Shown one piece after another: positions 8,841 to 18,154 of a stretch of DNA of 64,000 nucleotides. The translations under genes were made by a program, and so were the position numbers. The notes under the pieces are model-generated. The model was not told the origin of the DNA. It saw only the letters and a program-made list of their open reading frames with translations, and ran no database searches. This stretch comes from JASHUC01 sp035523875 (GTDB lineage: Bacteria > Pseudomonadota > Gammaproteobacteria > Steroidobacterales > Steroidobacteraceae). Position 1 is the first letter of the stretch, and each line of letters starts with the position of its first letter. The stretch spans positions 1 to 64,000 of the forward strand of contig DATKPY010000044.1 of NCBI GenBank assembly GCA_035523875.1, in the 5' to 3' direction.

Positions 8841-10916
8841 TCAGCTGCCGGAGAGTTGGGTGAGCTCACGGCGAAAGGGCGGCGCCGCGTCGTCCGGGCG
8901 CGCGTGGTCGAGTTCCTCCGCGTAGCGCCGCCCCGCGTAGGTCGCATGCGCGATCGTCCCCGGGGCGAGCGCATCCCCGATCGCTGCGACGCTCTCGATG
9001 CCTGCGTCCGCCCACTCGTCCGATCGCGCCCGCAGCTCGCTCGCGAGCTCATCCGCCGGGAGTCGCGCGGTCACGAGCACCACGGCATCGGCTGGATGCA
9101 GCGCTGGCTTGCCTGTGAACACACAAACCGTCTCGACGCCCTCGGCGGCGACGGCCGCGACGGCGAGGTGCGGATGAATGCGCACTCCGGCGCGGAGCAG
9201 GCGCTCCTGGATGAAATGCTGCTCGAGCGTCGCGCGCGTCCACGTCGAAACCTCTGCGGCCGGTGTCAGGTAGGAGGTCTCGTAGCCCCCACGCGCGAAC
9301 AGCTCGGCGAGCACGCCGCCGAGGTAGTAGTGATCGTCGTCCCACACCAGGACCCGTTTGCCGCGCGGCAGCCGACCGGCCAACACATCCGACGGCGAAA
9401 GCACCTGCGCCTCGGGTGCGATCGGGATCGGATGGGTATGGAAGCGCCCGACGCCATCTGACCTCCAGCGCGCGCCGGTCGCGATGACGATGCGCGGAAT
9501 GGCGAGCCCCAGCACCTCGCTTGCGCTCAGACGGTTGCGCAGATAGACCTCGACGTTCGCGAGCTTGGCGAGCTGCCCTGCCCGGTAGTCGCGCACGCGG
9601 ATCCAGGCCGAGAGTCCCGGCAGCCGCGACTCCGCGAGCACGCGGCCGCCGAGCTCCCCGGTCGCCTCGGCGAGCGTGACCGGGTAGCCGCGCTGCCCGA
9701 GCACGAGCGCCGCCTCGAGGCCGGCCGGGCCCGCTCCGACGACGAGGACCGGGCGCTCGGAGCCCCGCGGGCGCACCCGTTCGGGGTGCCAACCCCTACG
9801 CCACTCCTCCCCCATCGTCGGATTCTGGGTACAGCGCAGCGGCGATTGCGTGAAGTCCCCCGCCACGCAGATGTTGCAGCCGATGCACTCACGAATGTCC
9901 TCGATCCGGCCCTCTGCGATCTTCCGCGGCAGAAACGGGTCGGCGATCGAGGGACGTGCCGCACCGATGAGATCGAGAATGCCCTCGCGCACCAGCCGTA
10001 CCATCCGGTCGACGGAGGTGTAGCGTCCCACACCGACCACCGGGCGCGCCGTGAGCCGCTTGATGCCGCGGATGAACTCCTCCTGATGCCCTTCCTCCGC
10101 GAAGCGCGACGTGCGCGAATCGTTTTCCCAGCCCGCAAGCGTCACGTCCCAGAGGTCGGGCAGATCCGCCATCGATCCGATCATGTCCTCGACCTCGGCG
10201 CGGTTGAGCCCGGCGCTCCCGCGCAACTCATCCACCGAGATGCGGATCGGCACTGCGCACACGTGGCCCACGGCGGCTTTCGTCTCCTCGGTGATCTCGC
10301 GCAACAGGCGGCTGCGGTTCTCGAGCGACCCGCCGTATTCGTCGGTGCGATCGTTGAGGCGCCGCGAGAGAAAATGGTGCAGGAAGCCGAGGCCGTGCGC
10401 GGCGTACACATAGATGAGATCGAAGCCCGCCTGCCTGGCGCGGCGGACGGCCTCGAGATGCCAGCGGCGCACGTTGCGGATGTCGGCGCGATCCATGCGC
10501 CGCGCCTGCAGCGGCTCGTGCGTGAAGGTGGCGATCGGCAGATGAGCGGGGCCCATCGGCACCTCGCGCGAGTAGAGATTGGGCGCATTCATCCCGTTGT
10601 AAGCGAGCTCGATCCCCGCGAGGCTGCCGTGCCGGTGAATCTCTTCGGCCACCCGCGCGAGCGCCGGGATATCGCGATCGTCCCACAACCGCAGCTCGAT
10701 GAAAGGGGTGATGTCCGAGCTGTAATGCACTTCGACCTGCTCCGTGCACACCACCGCCCAGCCGCCTTCGGCCTTGACGCCGCGCATTGCCGCGGCCGCA
10801 CTCGGATCGCGATAGCCCATCCCGTTGCAATGAGGCACCTGATAGAAGCGGTTGCGCGCGGTGAGGGGTCCGATGCGGACCGGCTCGAGCAGAATGGCGT
10901 AGCGCTGCGCGCTCAC
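8841..10916 (-). CDS. Amine dehydrogenase of the trimethylamine/histamine dehydrogenase family
   Basis: The 691-residue product follows trimethylamine dehydrogenase (TMADH) domain by domain: an FMN TIM barrel, a 4Fe-4S site (CIGCNIC plus a Cys 12 residues on; Cys344, 347, 350, 362), then FAD/ADP-binding Rossmann domains (VLVVGAGPAGLEAALVLG near 390). Cys30 in FYQVPHC matches the Cys that carries covalent 6-S-cysteinyl FMN. Tyr171, His174 and Asp266 align with the catalytic triad. Of the aromatic bowl holding trimethylamine, only Trp263 is kept; Tyr60 is replaced by Gln60 and Trp355 by Asp354. From memory this Gln/Trp/Asp pattern is that of histamine dehydrogenase, so a primary or di-amine substrate is more likely than trimethylamine. 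Divergent from a deacetylase-aminotransferase-permease operon. Confidence 0.82.
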   Translation of the reverse strand: MSAQRYAILLEPVRIGPLTARNRFYQVPHCNGMGYRDPSAAAAMRGVKAEGGWAVVCTEQVEVHYSSDITPFIELRLWDDRDIPALARVAEEIHRHGSLAGIELAYNGMNAPNLYSREVPMGPAHLPIATFTHEPLQARRMDRADIRNVRRWHLEAVRRARQAGFDLIYVYAAHGLGFLHHFLSRRLNDRTDEYGGSLENRSRLLREITEETKAAVGHVCAVPIRISVDELRGSAGLNRAEVEDMIGSMADLPDLWDVTLAGWENDSRTSRFAEEGHQEEFIRGIKRLTARPVVGVGRYTSVDRMVRLVREGILDLIGAARPSIADPFLPRKIAEGRIEDIRECIGCNICVAGDFTQSPLRCTQNPTMGEEWRRGWHPERVRPRGSERPVLVVGAGPAGLEAALVLGQRGYPVTLAEATGELGGRVLAESRLPGLSAWIRVRDYRAGQLAKLANVEVYLRNRLSASEVLGLAIPRIVIATGARWRSDGVGRFHTHPIPIAPEAQVLSPSDVLAGRLPRGKRVLVWDDDHYYLGGVLAELFARGGYETSYLTPAAEVSTWTRATLEQHFIQERLLRAGVRIHPHLAVAAVAAEGVETVCVFTGKPALHPADAVVLVTARLPADELASELRARSDEWADAGIESVAAIGDALAPGTIAHATYAGRRYAEELDHARPDDAAPPFRRELTQLSGS

Positions 10917-11027
10917 CGCGGGTGCGCGATCGTTGAGCGCACGTAAACCATGAGTGTCATCGTATTGAGTAGAATCGTTCGGGTCGCGGATTCAGAAAGC
11001 GCCGTGAGCACGACGGGAGAACGGCCA

Positions 11028-12128
11028 ATGTCGACCGGGCTAGTCTGGCACGAGCTATTCGCGTGGCACAACACGGGAAACCTCGCGCTTTACATGCCGT
11101 ACGGCTTTCCGGTGCAGCCCGGTGCCCACATCGAGAGCCCCGAGACCAAGCGTCGGCTGCGCAGTCTTCTCGAGGCAAGCGGTATCGTGAAGCGCCTGGT
11201 CGCGATCGAGGCGCGCGAGGCGCGCGAGGAGGAAATCCTGCGCGTGCACTCGAGAGAATATCTCGAGCGAGTTCGAGCCCACGACGACGACCTCGCCTGG
11301 GAGAGCGGCTCGGGAGCGGTGATGGGACGCGGAAGCTTTCGCATCGCACGGCTCGCGGCGGGAGCGTGCATCGAGGCCGTCGAGGCGGTGCTCGACGGTA
11401 CGGTGCGCAATGCCTACGCGCTCGTGAGACCGCCTGGGCACCACGCGCTTCGCGATCAGGGCATGGGCTTTTGCATCCTCGCAAACGCCGCGATCGCGGG
11501 CATGCATGCGCTCGAGGTGCGAGGGCTGCGGCGCATCGCCTTCGTCGACTGGGACGTGCACCACGGCAACGGCACGCAGGCGGCGTTCTACGCGGATCCC
11601 CGCGCGCTCACGATATCGCTCCACCAGGATCGGAACTATCCACCCGACACGGGGTCTCTGGGCGAGCGCGGCGAGGGTCCCGGGCGTGGCTGCAACATCA
11701 ACGTGCCGCTCCCACCGGGCTGCGGTAACGGCGCCTACACGGCCGCCTTCGAGCGCATCGTCGTGCCGGCGCTCGAGCGCTTCCGACCCGAGCTCGTGAT
11801 CGTGCCGTGCGGATTCGACGGTGGCGGCTTCGATCCGCTCGGCCGAATGATGCTTTCCGGAACCGCTTACCGGGCCCTCACACGGATGCTGATGGAGGCG
11901 GCGGAGGACTCGTGCGCGGGTCGGCTGGTGATGACGCACGAGGGAGGCTACTGTCCGGCTTCGGTTCCGTTCTTCGGCCTTGCAGTCATCGAGACGCTTG
12001 CCGGCATCTCGACCGGGATCGAGGACCCCTTCTCCAGGGACCTCGATGCGCTCGGCCAGCAGGAGCTGCAGCCACATCAGGAGCTCGCCATCCGCGCGGC
12101 CGAGGCGCTGCTCGAGGAGCTGCCGTGA
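11028..12128 (+). CDS. Class II histone-deacetylase-family amidohydrolase
   Basis: The 366-residue product contains all main zinc amidohydrolase landmarks: RPPGHHA (tandem catalytic His), DWDVHHGNGTQ (Asp and His zinc ligands), CGFDGGGFDPLG (third ligand) and a Gly-Gly-Tyr (THEGGYCP). Bacterial members deacetylate acetylpolyamines or other small acetylated amines in the cytoplasm. I chose ATG at 11028, where members commonly start (STGLVWHELFAWHNTG), over one 26 codons upstream; GGGAGAA precedes it. The stop overlaps the next gene's GTG by 4 bases, so the two are translationally coupled. Divergence from an amine dehydrogenase and coupling to an aminotransferase and permease suggest acetylated-amine catabolism. 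Confidence 0.87.
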   Translation: MSTGLVWHELFAWHNTGNLALYMPYGFPVQPGAHIESPETKRRLRSLLEASGIVKRLVAIEAREAREEEILRVHSREYLERVRAHDDDLAWESGSGAVMGRGSFRIARLAAGACIEAVEAVLDGTVRNAYALVRPPGHHALRDQGMGFCILANAAIAGMHALEVRGLRRIAFVDWDVHHGNGTQAAFYADPRALTISLHQDRNYPPDTGSLGERGEGPGRGCNINVPLPPGCGNGAYTAAFERIVVPALERFRPELVIVPCGFDGGGFDPLGRMMLSGTAYRALTRMLMEAAEDSCAGRLVMTHEGGYCPASVPFFGLAVIETLAGISTGIEDPFSRDLDALGQQELQPHQELAIRAAEALLEELP

Positions 12129-13315
12129 GCGCGGACCACAGCCGCGGTGCGCCGGGATTCCGCGCCCTGTGGGGGCTCGATCCCGCCGTTGCCTATCTCA
12201 ACCACGGCTCCTTCGGCGCCTGCCCCTCCGCGGTGCTCGATGCGCAAGCGGCGCTGCGCCTCGAGATGGAGCGCGAGCCGGTCGATTTTCTCGACGGCGC
12301 GCTACGCCCGCGGCTCGATGCCGCGCGAGCGGCGCTGGCTGCGTTCGTCGGTGCCGATCCCGCGGATCTCGCGTTCGTGACCAACGCAACCAGTGGCGTC
12401 AACGCGGTACTGCGCTCGCTACCGCTCGGGCCGCAGGATGAGCTGCTCGTGACCGATCACACCTATGGCGCGTGCCGCAAGGCGGCGGAATTCGCCGCGG
12501 CGCGCGCCGGTGCCCGGGTTGCCGTAGTCGAGGTGCCCTTCCCCCTGCGCGGCGCGGAGGATGTGATCGGCGCGGTCCTGTCACGGGTCTCCGCGCGCAC
12601 GCGGCTCGCGCTGCTCGATCACGTGACGAGTGCCACCGCGCTCGTGTTTCCCATCGCGCAGCTCGTCGAGGCGCTGCGCGGGCGCGGTGTCGAGACACTC
12701 GTGGACGGTGCGCACGCCCCCGGCATGGTGCCGATCGAGCTCGGAAAGCTCGGTGCCGCCTACTACACGGGCAACGCCCACAAGTGGCTCTGCGCGCCGA
12801 AGGGCGCCGCCTTCCTGTACGCGCGCCGGGATCGACAGGCGGGCCTGCATCCGACAGCGATCAGCCACGGATACGGGGGCGGCTTCCACGCGGAGTTCGA
12901 CTGGACCGGGACGTGCGATCCGACGGCCTGGCTCGCGATACCGGAATCGCTGCGCTTGCTCGGCAGCCTCCTGCCTGGGGGGTGGCCCGAGCTCATGGCG
13001 CGCAATCGGGCGCTCGCGCTCGCAGCGCGCGAGCGGCTGCTCGCGGCATTCTCAGCCGAGCCGCCGTGTCCGCCCGCAATGATCGGCTCGATGGCCGCCA
13101 TCCCGTTGCCCGCGCCTGCCCCGGGCGCACCGGCTGCGCGCCTCGATTTCAAGGCTCTGCATGGCTGGTTCCGCGAGCGCGGCGTCGAGACGTGGCTCAA
13201 CGCCGAGCCTACCCCGGTGCTGCGGGTCTCCGCGCAGCTCTACAACGACATCGGGCAGTTCGAGCACCTCGCGAGCCTGCTCACCGAATGCTGGCATGGC
13301 CGTGCGCCCGGATGA
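12125..13315 (+). CDS. Class V aminotransferase (isopenicillin-N-epimerase-like PLP enzyme)
   Basis: The 396-residue PLP protein starts at GTG in a GTGA overlap with the deacetylase gene. It shows YLNHGSFGACP near the N-terminus, FVTNATSGVNAVLRS for phosphate binding, VDGAHAPGM with the Asp contacting the pyridine nitrogen, and YYTGNAHKWLCAPKGAAFLY with the Schiff-base Lys. This layout is typical of the isopenicillin-N epimerase/cysteine desulfurase-like branch. Members act as epimerases, desulfurases, lyases or aminotransferases, so substrate is not deducible. There is no sign of a beta-lactam pathway nearby. Co-transcription with a deacetylase and an amino-acid permease suggests handling an amino compound. 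The end overlaps the permease gene by 20 bases. Confidence 0.82.
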   Translation: MSADHSRGAPGFRALWGLDPAVAYLNHGSFGACPSAVLDAQAALRLEMEREPVDFLDGALRPRLDAARAALAAFVGADPADLAFVTNATSGVNAVLRSLPLGPQDELLVTDHTYGACRKAAEFAAARAGARVAVVEVPFPLRGAEDVIGAVLSRVSARTRLALLDHVTSATALVFPIAQLVEALRGRGVETLVDGAHAPGMVPIELGKLGAAYYTGNAHKWLCAPKGAAFLYARRDRQAGLHPTAISHGYGGGFHAEFDWTGTCDPTAWLAIPESLRLLGSLLPGGWPELMARNRALALAARERLLAAFSAEPPCPPAMIGSMAAIPLPAPAPGAPAARLDFKALHGWFRERGVETWLNAEPTPVLRVSAQLYNDIGQFEHLASLLTECWHGRAPG

Positions 13316-14672
13316 GCCGAGCGCCATCGAGGCGCGACTCGGCACATTCGACACGGCGATGGTGGTGTTCAGCCTCGTCGTCGGCATCGGGATCTTCCGC
13401 ACGCCCGCGATCGTCGCGCGAGCCGCCGGAAGCACGCCCCTGTTCTATGCCGCCTGGATCGCCGCGGGACTCGTGAGCCTGCTGGGAGCGCTCGTCTTTG
13501 CCGAGATCGGATCGCGCCATCCGCGCGCAGGGGGCTATTACCGCGTGGTCGCGGACTGCTATCACCCCACACTCGCCTTCATGCTCAACTGGTCGCAGAC
13601 GCTCATGCAGGGAGCGGGCGCCGCCGGTGTCGCCTTCATCGGCGCCGACTATCTCGTGCCGGTGTTGCTGCCGCCGCACTGGCGTACGCCGCACGCCTCG
13701 CTCGCGGTGGCCTGCGCCTCGATGCTCGGGCTCCTCGCACTCAACTATCGCGGAATCAGACCCGGTGCCACCGCGCAGAACCTGCTCTCGGTCCTCAAGA
13801 TCCTGATGATTGTCGCGATTGCGCTGCTCGCGCTTGCGCTCGCCCACCCTGCGCAGCCGGGCGAGGTGCCCAGGTTGGGATCGTGGGGGCCGCGGTTCGC
13901 AGCCGCGCTCGTGCCGTGCTTCTATTCCTACGGCGGCTATCACATGACGATGAATCTGGGCGCCGATCTGCGGGACGCGCGGCGCCACTTTCCGCTCGCA
14001 GTGACTGCCGGCATGCTCGCGGTGGTCGGCCTGTACTTGCTCGCCAACCTTGCTTACCAACACGTGCTCGGCACCTCCGGGGTCGCCTCCTCCGGACTGG
14101 TCGCCGCGACGCTCGCGCGCACCGTCTTCGGAGCCGACGGCGCGGCGGTCGTCTCGGTCGCGGTGTTCCTCTCGGCGGCCGGATTCGTGAATGCCACGAT
14201 TCTGCAGATGCCGCGAAGCTACTACGCGATGGCGCAGGACGGCCTGCTGCCGCGCGCGTTCCTGCGCGTGAACCCCCGCACGCAGGTTCAGAACGCGGGT
14301 CTCGCTTTCTTCGGCGCAACGATGCTGGTGCCCGCGTTTCTTCTCGGCTCGTTCGAGAAGCTCCTCGACTACGTGATCTTCACCGACACCTTGACTCTCG
14401 CCGTGGTGGCCTCGACGCTGTTCGTGTTGCGCGGCCGCGGCACGACAGAGCCCGGCTTTGCCCTCCCCGGCTACCCGCTCCTGCCGGCGCTCTATGTGGT
14501 GAGTCTCCTCGGTGTCGCGATTCGGGTGTTCACTCTCGAGCGGACGCTCGCACTGACCGGTGTCGCAATTCTCCTCACCGGCTGGCCGCTCGCACGGCTC
14601 GGGCACCGATTGTTTGGCCGTGCCGCCCGCGAACCGGTGGCCACCGTGCAGAATCCCGAGGACGGGGCTTAA
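13296..14672 (+). CDS. APC-superfamily amino acid/amine permease
   Basis: The 458-residue inner-membrane protein has about 12 hydrophobic segments and the first-helix motif VVGIGIFRTPAIVARAAG, equivalent to the G-S-G-I-F substrate-binding loop of APC transporters. FAEIGSRHPRAGGYYRVVADCY in helix 3 and YRGIRPGATAQNLLSVLK after helix 5 resemble LAT-like and amino-acid:polyamine antiporter proteins. It starts at ATG 13296, overlapping the aminotransferase by 20 bases, and is the last gene of the deacetylase operon. The likely job is uptake of the amine or amino acid those enzymes process. Sequence does not separate amino-acid from amine specificity. Confidence 0.85.
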   Translation: MAVRPDEPSAIEARLGTFDTAMVVFSLVVGIGIFRTPAIVARAAGSTPLFYAAWIAAGLVSLLGALVFAEIGSRHPRAGGYYRVVADCYHPTLAFMLNWSQTLMQGAGAAGVAFIGADYLVPVLLPPHWRTPHASLAVACASMLGLLALNYRGIRPGATAQNLLSVLKILMIVAIALLALALAHPAQPGEVPRLGSWGPRFAAALVPCFYSYGGYHMTMNLGADLRDARRHFPLAVTAGMLAVVGLYLLANLAYQHVLGTSGVASSGLVAATLARTVFGADGAAVVSVAVFLSAAGFVNATILQMPRSYYAMAQDGLLPRAFLRVNPRTQVQNAGLAFFGATMLVPAFLLGSFEKLLDYVIFTDTLTLAVVASTLFVLRGRGTTEPGFALPGYPLLPALYVVSLLGVAIRVFTLERTLALTGVAILLTGWPLARLGHRLFGRAAREPVATVQNPEDGA

Positions 14673-14933
14673 CTCGATCAAACATGAGAAATCAACTATA
14701 TCTGACTGAATTAACACGGTAGATATAAGAGGTCGCTGGGTCCTGCTCGGCACCTGGGGCGGGGCGAGACGCCGCACTGTGACGCAGCTCCCACTCGCGC
14801 CCGCTCGCGCGCCTCGCGCCCTGGCGTGGGACGCGAAATTTAGCGCTCACATGCGATCGGCTTCCCGTTCCGCCGCGGGTGCGATGCTAGTCTGGAGTCG
14901 CTTGTTCCAGTACTGGGGCCCATCAGGGGGCCA

Positions 14934-17900
14934 ATGGGCACGACCAGCGACAGCACGACCACGCCGCGCACGGACCCCGCCGCGCACACGCCGGTGCGCG
15001 ATCGTCGTGGTCCGCCGGGTTCCCGGGCTCCATCCAGGGATGAGGAGCAGCGCGTTGCGACGGTCCGCGAACTCTTCGATACGTCGTTCGTCCTCGTTGG
15101 GATCTTCACCGTGGACGGCAGGCTGGTCGAGGCGAATCACGCGGCCTACGCGGCGGCCGGGGTTCGTCCCGAGGAGGTCATCGACAAGCCGCTCGCAGAT
15201 ATCGGTGCGTTCGCGCACAGTCCCCTGGTTATCGCGCAGATGCGCTCGCTGTTCGAGCGTGCGCTCGGGGGCGAGGCCACCCGCGCGGAGCTGCCCGTGC
15301 GCCTGCGCGGCGCGCGCATCGCGCAGGTGGACTGCATGGTCTCGCCGCTGCGGGATAGCACGGGCCGGATTACCCAGATCGCCGTCACCGCCGTCGAGAT
15401 CACCGCCCAGAGAAGCGCCGAGGCGTCGCTCCTGCGCGTCAATCGCGAGCTGCGGATGCTCGGGAGCTGCCATCAAGTGCTGCTGCGGGCGCGGACCGAG
15501 CATGTGCTCCTCCACAACCTCTGCCGCATCATCGTCGACATCGGCGGTTATGCGTTCGTCTGGGTCGGCTATCCCGAGGACGACGCGGAGCGAACCGTGC
15601 GCCCCGTCGGGCATGCCGGCGGCTCGGCCGACTATCTGCAGGCGGCACGGGTGAGCTGGGGCAACTCGCAACGCAGCCAAGGGCCGACCGGGCGTGCCAT
15701 CCGGCTGCGCAGCATTCAGATCTGCCGCGAGACGGACAGCGACCCGGCGTTCGCGCCGTGGCGTACCGATGCGCGCAAGCGCGGCTATCTCTCGAGCATT
15801 GCACTGCCGATCCTCGCCGCCGGGGACTGCATCGGCGCACTCAATATCTACTCGCGCCAACCCGACCGGTTCGACTCCCACGAGGTTGCATTGCTCGCGA
15901 GCCTCGCCGGTGACTTGGGCTATGGGATCGCGGCGCTCCGCGCCCAGAGCGAGTCGCGGCTGTTCCGCTCACTGCTCGATCGCGCGAACGATCTCATCTA
16001 CACCGTCGATGCGGAATCCGGTCGCATCCTCGATGCCAACGCGACGGTTTCGCAGCGACTCGGCTACGCGCGCGAGGAGCTCCTGCAGATGAGCGTGATG
16101 GACTTCTCCATCACGACGCCTCACCGCTCATGGGCCGAGCGCATCGACTGCGTGCGCGCAGTGGGCTCGATGGTGAGCGATGCCGCGCACCGCACCAAGC
16201 GCGGCGAGCTGATTGCCGTCGAGGCGAGTCTGCGCTACGTCGAGGAGGATCACAGGCCGTACGTGATCTGCGTGACGCGCGATATCTCCGATCGCCGCCA
16301 TCAGGAGGAGCGCATCGCCGCGCTCACGCGCACCCTGCGGCTGCAAAGCGGAATCAACGCCGCGGTGCTGCGCATTCGCGAGCGCGACGAGCTGCTGCGC
16401 GAGGCTTGCCGGCTCGCGACGAGCGTCGGCGGCTACGAGCGGGCCGTACTCTCGATCGTTGCGGCCGACGGTCGTCGCGCGATACCGCAGTTCCGCGCCG
16501 GCGCCGGAGCGGACTTCCCGGAACCCGCGTTCCTGCCGATCAGCGACGGCACCGAACCCGACAGCACACTCTCGGGTCTGGCGCTGCGCACCGGGGAGAT
16601 CGCCGTGTGCAGTGACCTCACGCGCTCGCATCCTCCGGTCGCGATGCGTGAGCGATTGATCGAGCTCGGCTATCGCTCGATCGTGGCCCTGCCTCTCATC
16701 GTCGACGGCCAACGGGTCGGTGTGCTCACGCTCACTTCGCGCGACGCCAATCTGGTCCAGGACGAGGAGCTCCTGCTGCTCGAGGACGTGGTCGCGAGCC
16801 TGTCCTTTGCGCTGCGCTCCCAGCAGCACGCCGACGCCGTGCAGTTTCTCGCCTCATTCGACCCACTCACCGGACTTGCGAAGCGGCAGCTGTTCTGCGA
16901 GCGGCTGCAACCGATGCTGCGCAGAAGGCCGGGCTCGCAGGAGGGACCCGCCGTCATCGTGTTCGATATCGAGAGCCTCGGCCGTCTGAACGACAGCTTC
17001 GGGCGCCGCTTCGGCGATCTCGCGCTGCAGAAGGTCGCCGAGCGCCTCAAGCGCGAAGTGAACGGCGATGAGCACATCGGCTATCTGGGCGGCGGGGTGT
17101 TCGCTTTCGTGACCGCGCAGTCGATGGGCGCCGATGCCGGCCGGCCTCCCCTGCTCGAGGCGTGTGTGTTCGCCGAGCCCTTCTGCATCGAGGGACGCAC
17201 GATCCGCCTCTCGTATCGCTCGGGCGCTGCCCGCTCGCCCGAGGATGGGGCCGGCGCCGACACGGTGGTGCAGCGTGCCGAGGCCGCCCTCAAGCAGGCC
17301 AAGGAGTCCGGCGAGCAGCACCTGCAGTACCACCTCACGATGCACAGCGAGATCTCCGCGCGGCTGCAGCTCGAGCACAAGCTACGGTCGGCACTCGATG
17401 AGCATCAGTTCGAGCTCTACTACCAACCGCAACGCAACCTCGCCAACGAGCGGATCGAGGCCGTCGAGGCGCTGCTGCGCTGGAACGATCCGGAATCCGG
17501 CCTCGTCACGCCGGCACGTTTCCTGCCGGTGCTCGAGTCCTCCGGCATGATCGCGGCGGTCGGGAGCTGGGTGCTCGAGCAGGCGCTCGCGCAGTGCGAG
17601 CGCTGGTCGCAGCACGGACTCGGCCCCTTGCGAGTGGCGGTCAACCTCTCCGCGCTGCAGCTGCGGCGCAAGACGTTCGTTCCGGGGCTGCTCAAGCTTC
17701 ACGAGCGGATCGCGGGCCTCCGTGGGTTCGGGCTCGACCTCGAGATCACCGAGACGATGCTGCTGGAGGATCTCGATGGGGCCAGTCGCAAGCTCCGCGA
17801 GCTGCGCGCGGCCGGCATCCGCATCGCGCTCGATGACTTCGGTACCGGCTACTCCTCGCTCGGCCTGCTGTCGAAGCTGCCTGTCGATCTGCTCAAGATC

Positions 17901-18125
17901 GACGGCTCGTTCGTGGCCGGTCTGCCGCACGATCCGACGTGTGTCCTGCTCGTGGAGACGATCGTCCGTCTTGCCTCCTCGTTCGGCCTCGTCACCGTCG
18001 CGGAAGGCGTGGAGACGGTAGATCAGCTCGAGGCGCTGCGCCACATGGGCTGCAACCTCTCGCAGGGCTTTCTGCACTCACCGCCGGTCCCGCTCGCTCA
18101 GCTCGAAGCGATCCTCTCCCGTTGA
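14934..18125 (+). CDS. Multi-sensor c-di-GMP protein: PAS-GAF-PAS-GAF-GGDEF(degenerate)-EAL
   Basis: The 1063-residue cytoplasmic protein has no membrane segment. Order: PAS (about 45-155), GAF (about 165-335), PAS (about 340-455), GAF (about 470-635), GGDEF-type (about 640-790) and EAL (about 805-1058). The cyclase signature is GGGVF near residue 718 instead of GGDEF, so cyclase activity is very unlikely. The EAL half keeps EALLRW, NLSALQL, ITETMLLED, DDFGTGYSS, KIDGSF and AEGVET, so it should hydrolyse c-di-GMP. The dead cyclase domain may bind GTP and tune the phosphodiesterase. It is monocistronic with 260 bases of upstream space. The ligands of the sensor domains are not deducible. Confidence 0.92.
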   Translation: MGTTSDSTTTPRTDPAAHTPVRDRRGPPGSRAPSRDEEQRVATVRELFDTSFVLVGIFTVDGRLVEANHAAYAAAGVRPEEVIDKPLADIGAFAHSPLVIAQMRSLFERALGGEATRAELPVRLRGARIAQVDCMVSPLRDSTGRITQIAVTAVEITAQRSAEASLLRVNRELRMLGSCHQVLLRARTEHVLLHNLCRIIVDIGGYAFVWVGYPEDDAERTVRPVGHAGGSADYLQAARVSWGNSQRSQGPTGRAIRLRSIQICRETDSDPAFAPWRTDARKRGYLSSIALPILAAGDCIGALNIYSRQPDRFDSHEVALLASLAGDLGYGIAALRAQSESRLFRSLLDRANDLIYTVDAESGRILDANATVSQRLGYAREELLQMSVMDFSITTPHRSWAERIDCVRAVGSMVSDAAHRTKRGELIAVEASLRYVEEDHRPYVICVTRDISDRRHQEERIAALTRTLRLQSGINAAVLRIRERDELLREACRLATSVGGYERAVLSIVAADGRRAIPQFRAGAGADFPEPAFLPISDGTEPDSTLSGLALRTGEIAVCSDLTRSHPPVAMRERLIELGYRSIVALPLIVDGQRVGVLTLTSRDANLVQDEELLLLEDVVASLSFALRSQQHADAVQFLASFDPLTGLAKRQLFCERLQPMLRRRPGSQEGPAVIVFDIESLGRLNDSFGRRFGDLALQKVAERLKREVNGDEHIGYLGGGVFAFVTAQSMGADAGRPPLLEACVFAEPFCIEGRTIRLSYRSGAARSPEDGAGADTVVQRAEAALKQAKESGEQHLQYHLTMHSEISARLQLEHKLRSALDEHQFELYYQPQRNLANERIEAVEALLRWNDPESGLVTPARFLPVLESSGMIAAVGSWVLEQALAQCERWSQHGLGPLRVAVNLSALQLRRKTFVPGLLKLHERIAGLRGFGLDLEITETMLLEDLDGASRKLRELRAAGIRIALDDFGTGYSSLGLLSKLPVDLLKIDGSFVAGLPHDPTCVLLVETIVRLASSFGLVTVAEGVETVDQLEALRHMGCNLSQGFLHSPPVPLAQLEAILSR

Positions 18126-18154
18126 CCTGGCGCCGCGTGCCGCGGTTGCCGCGG

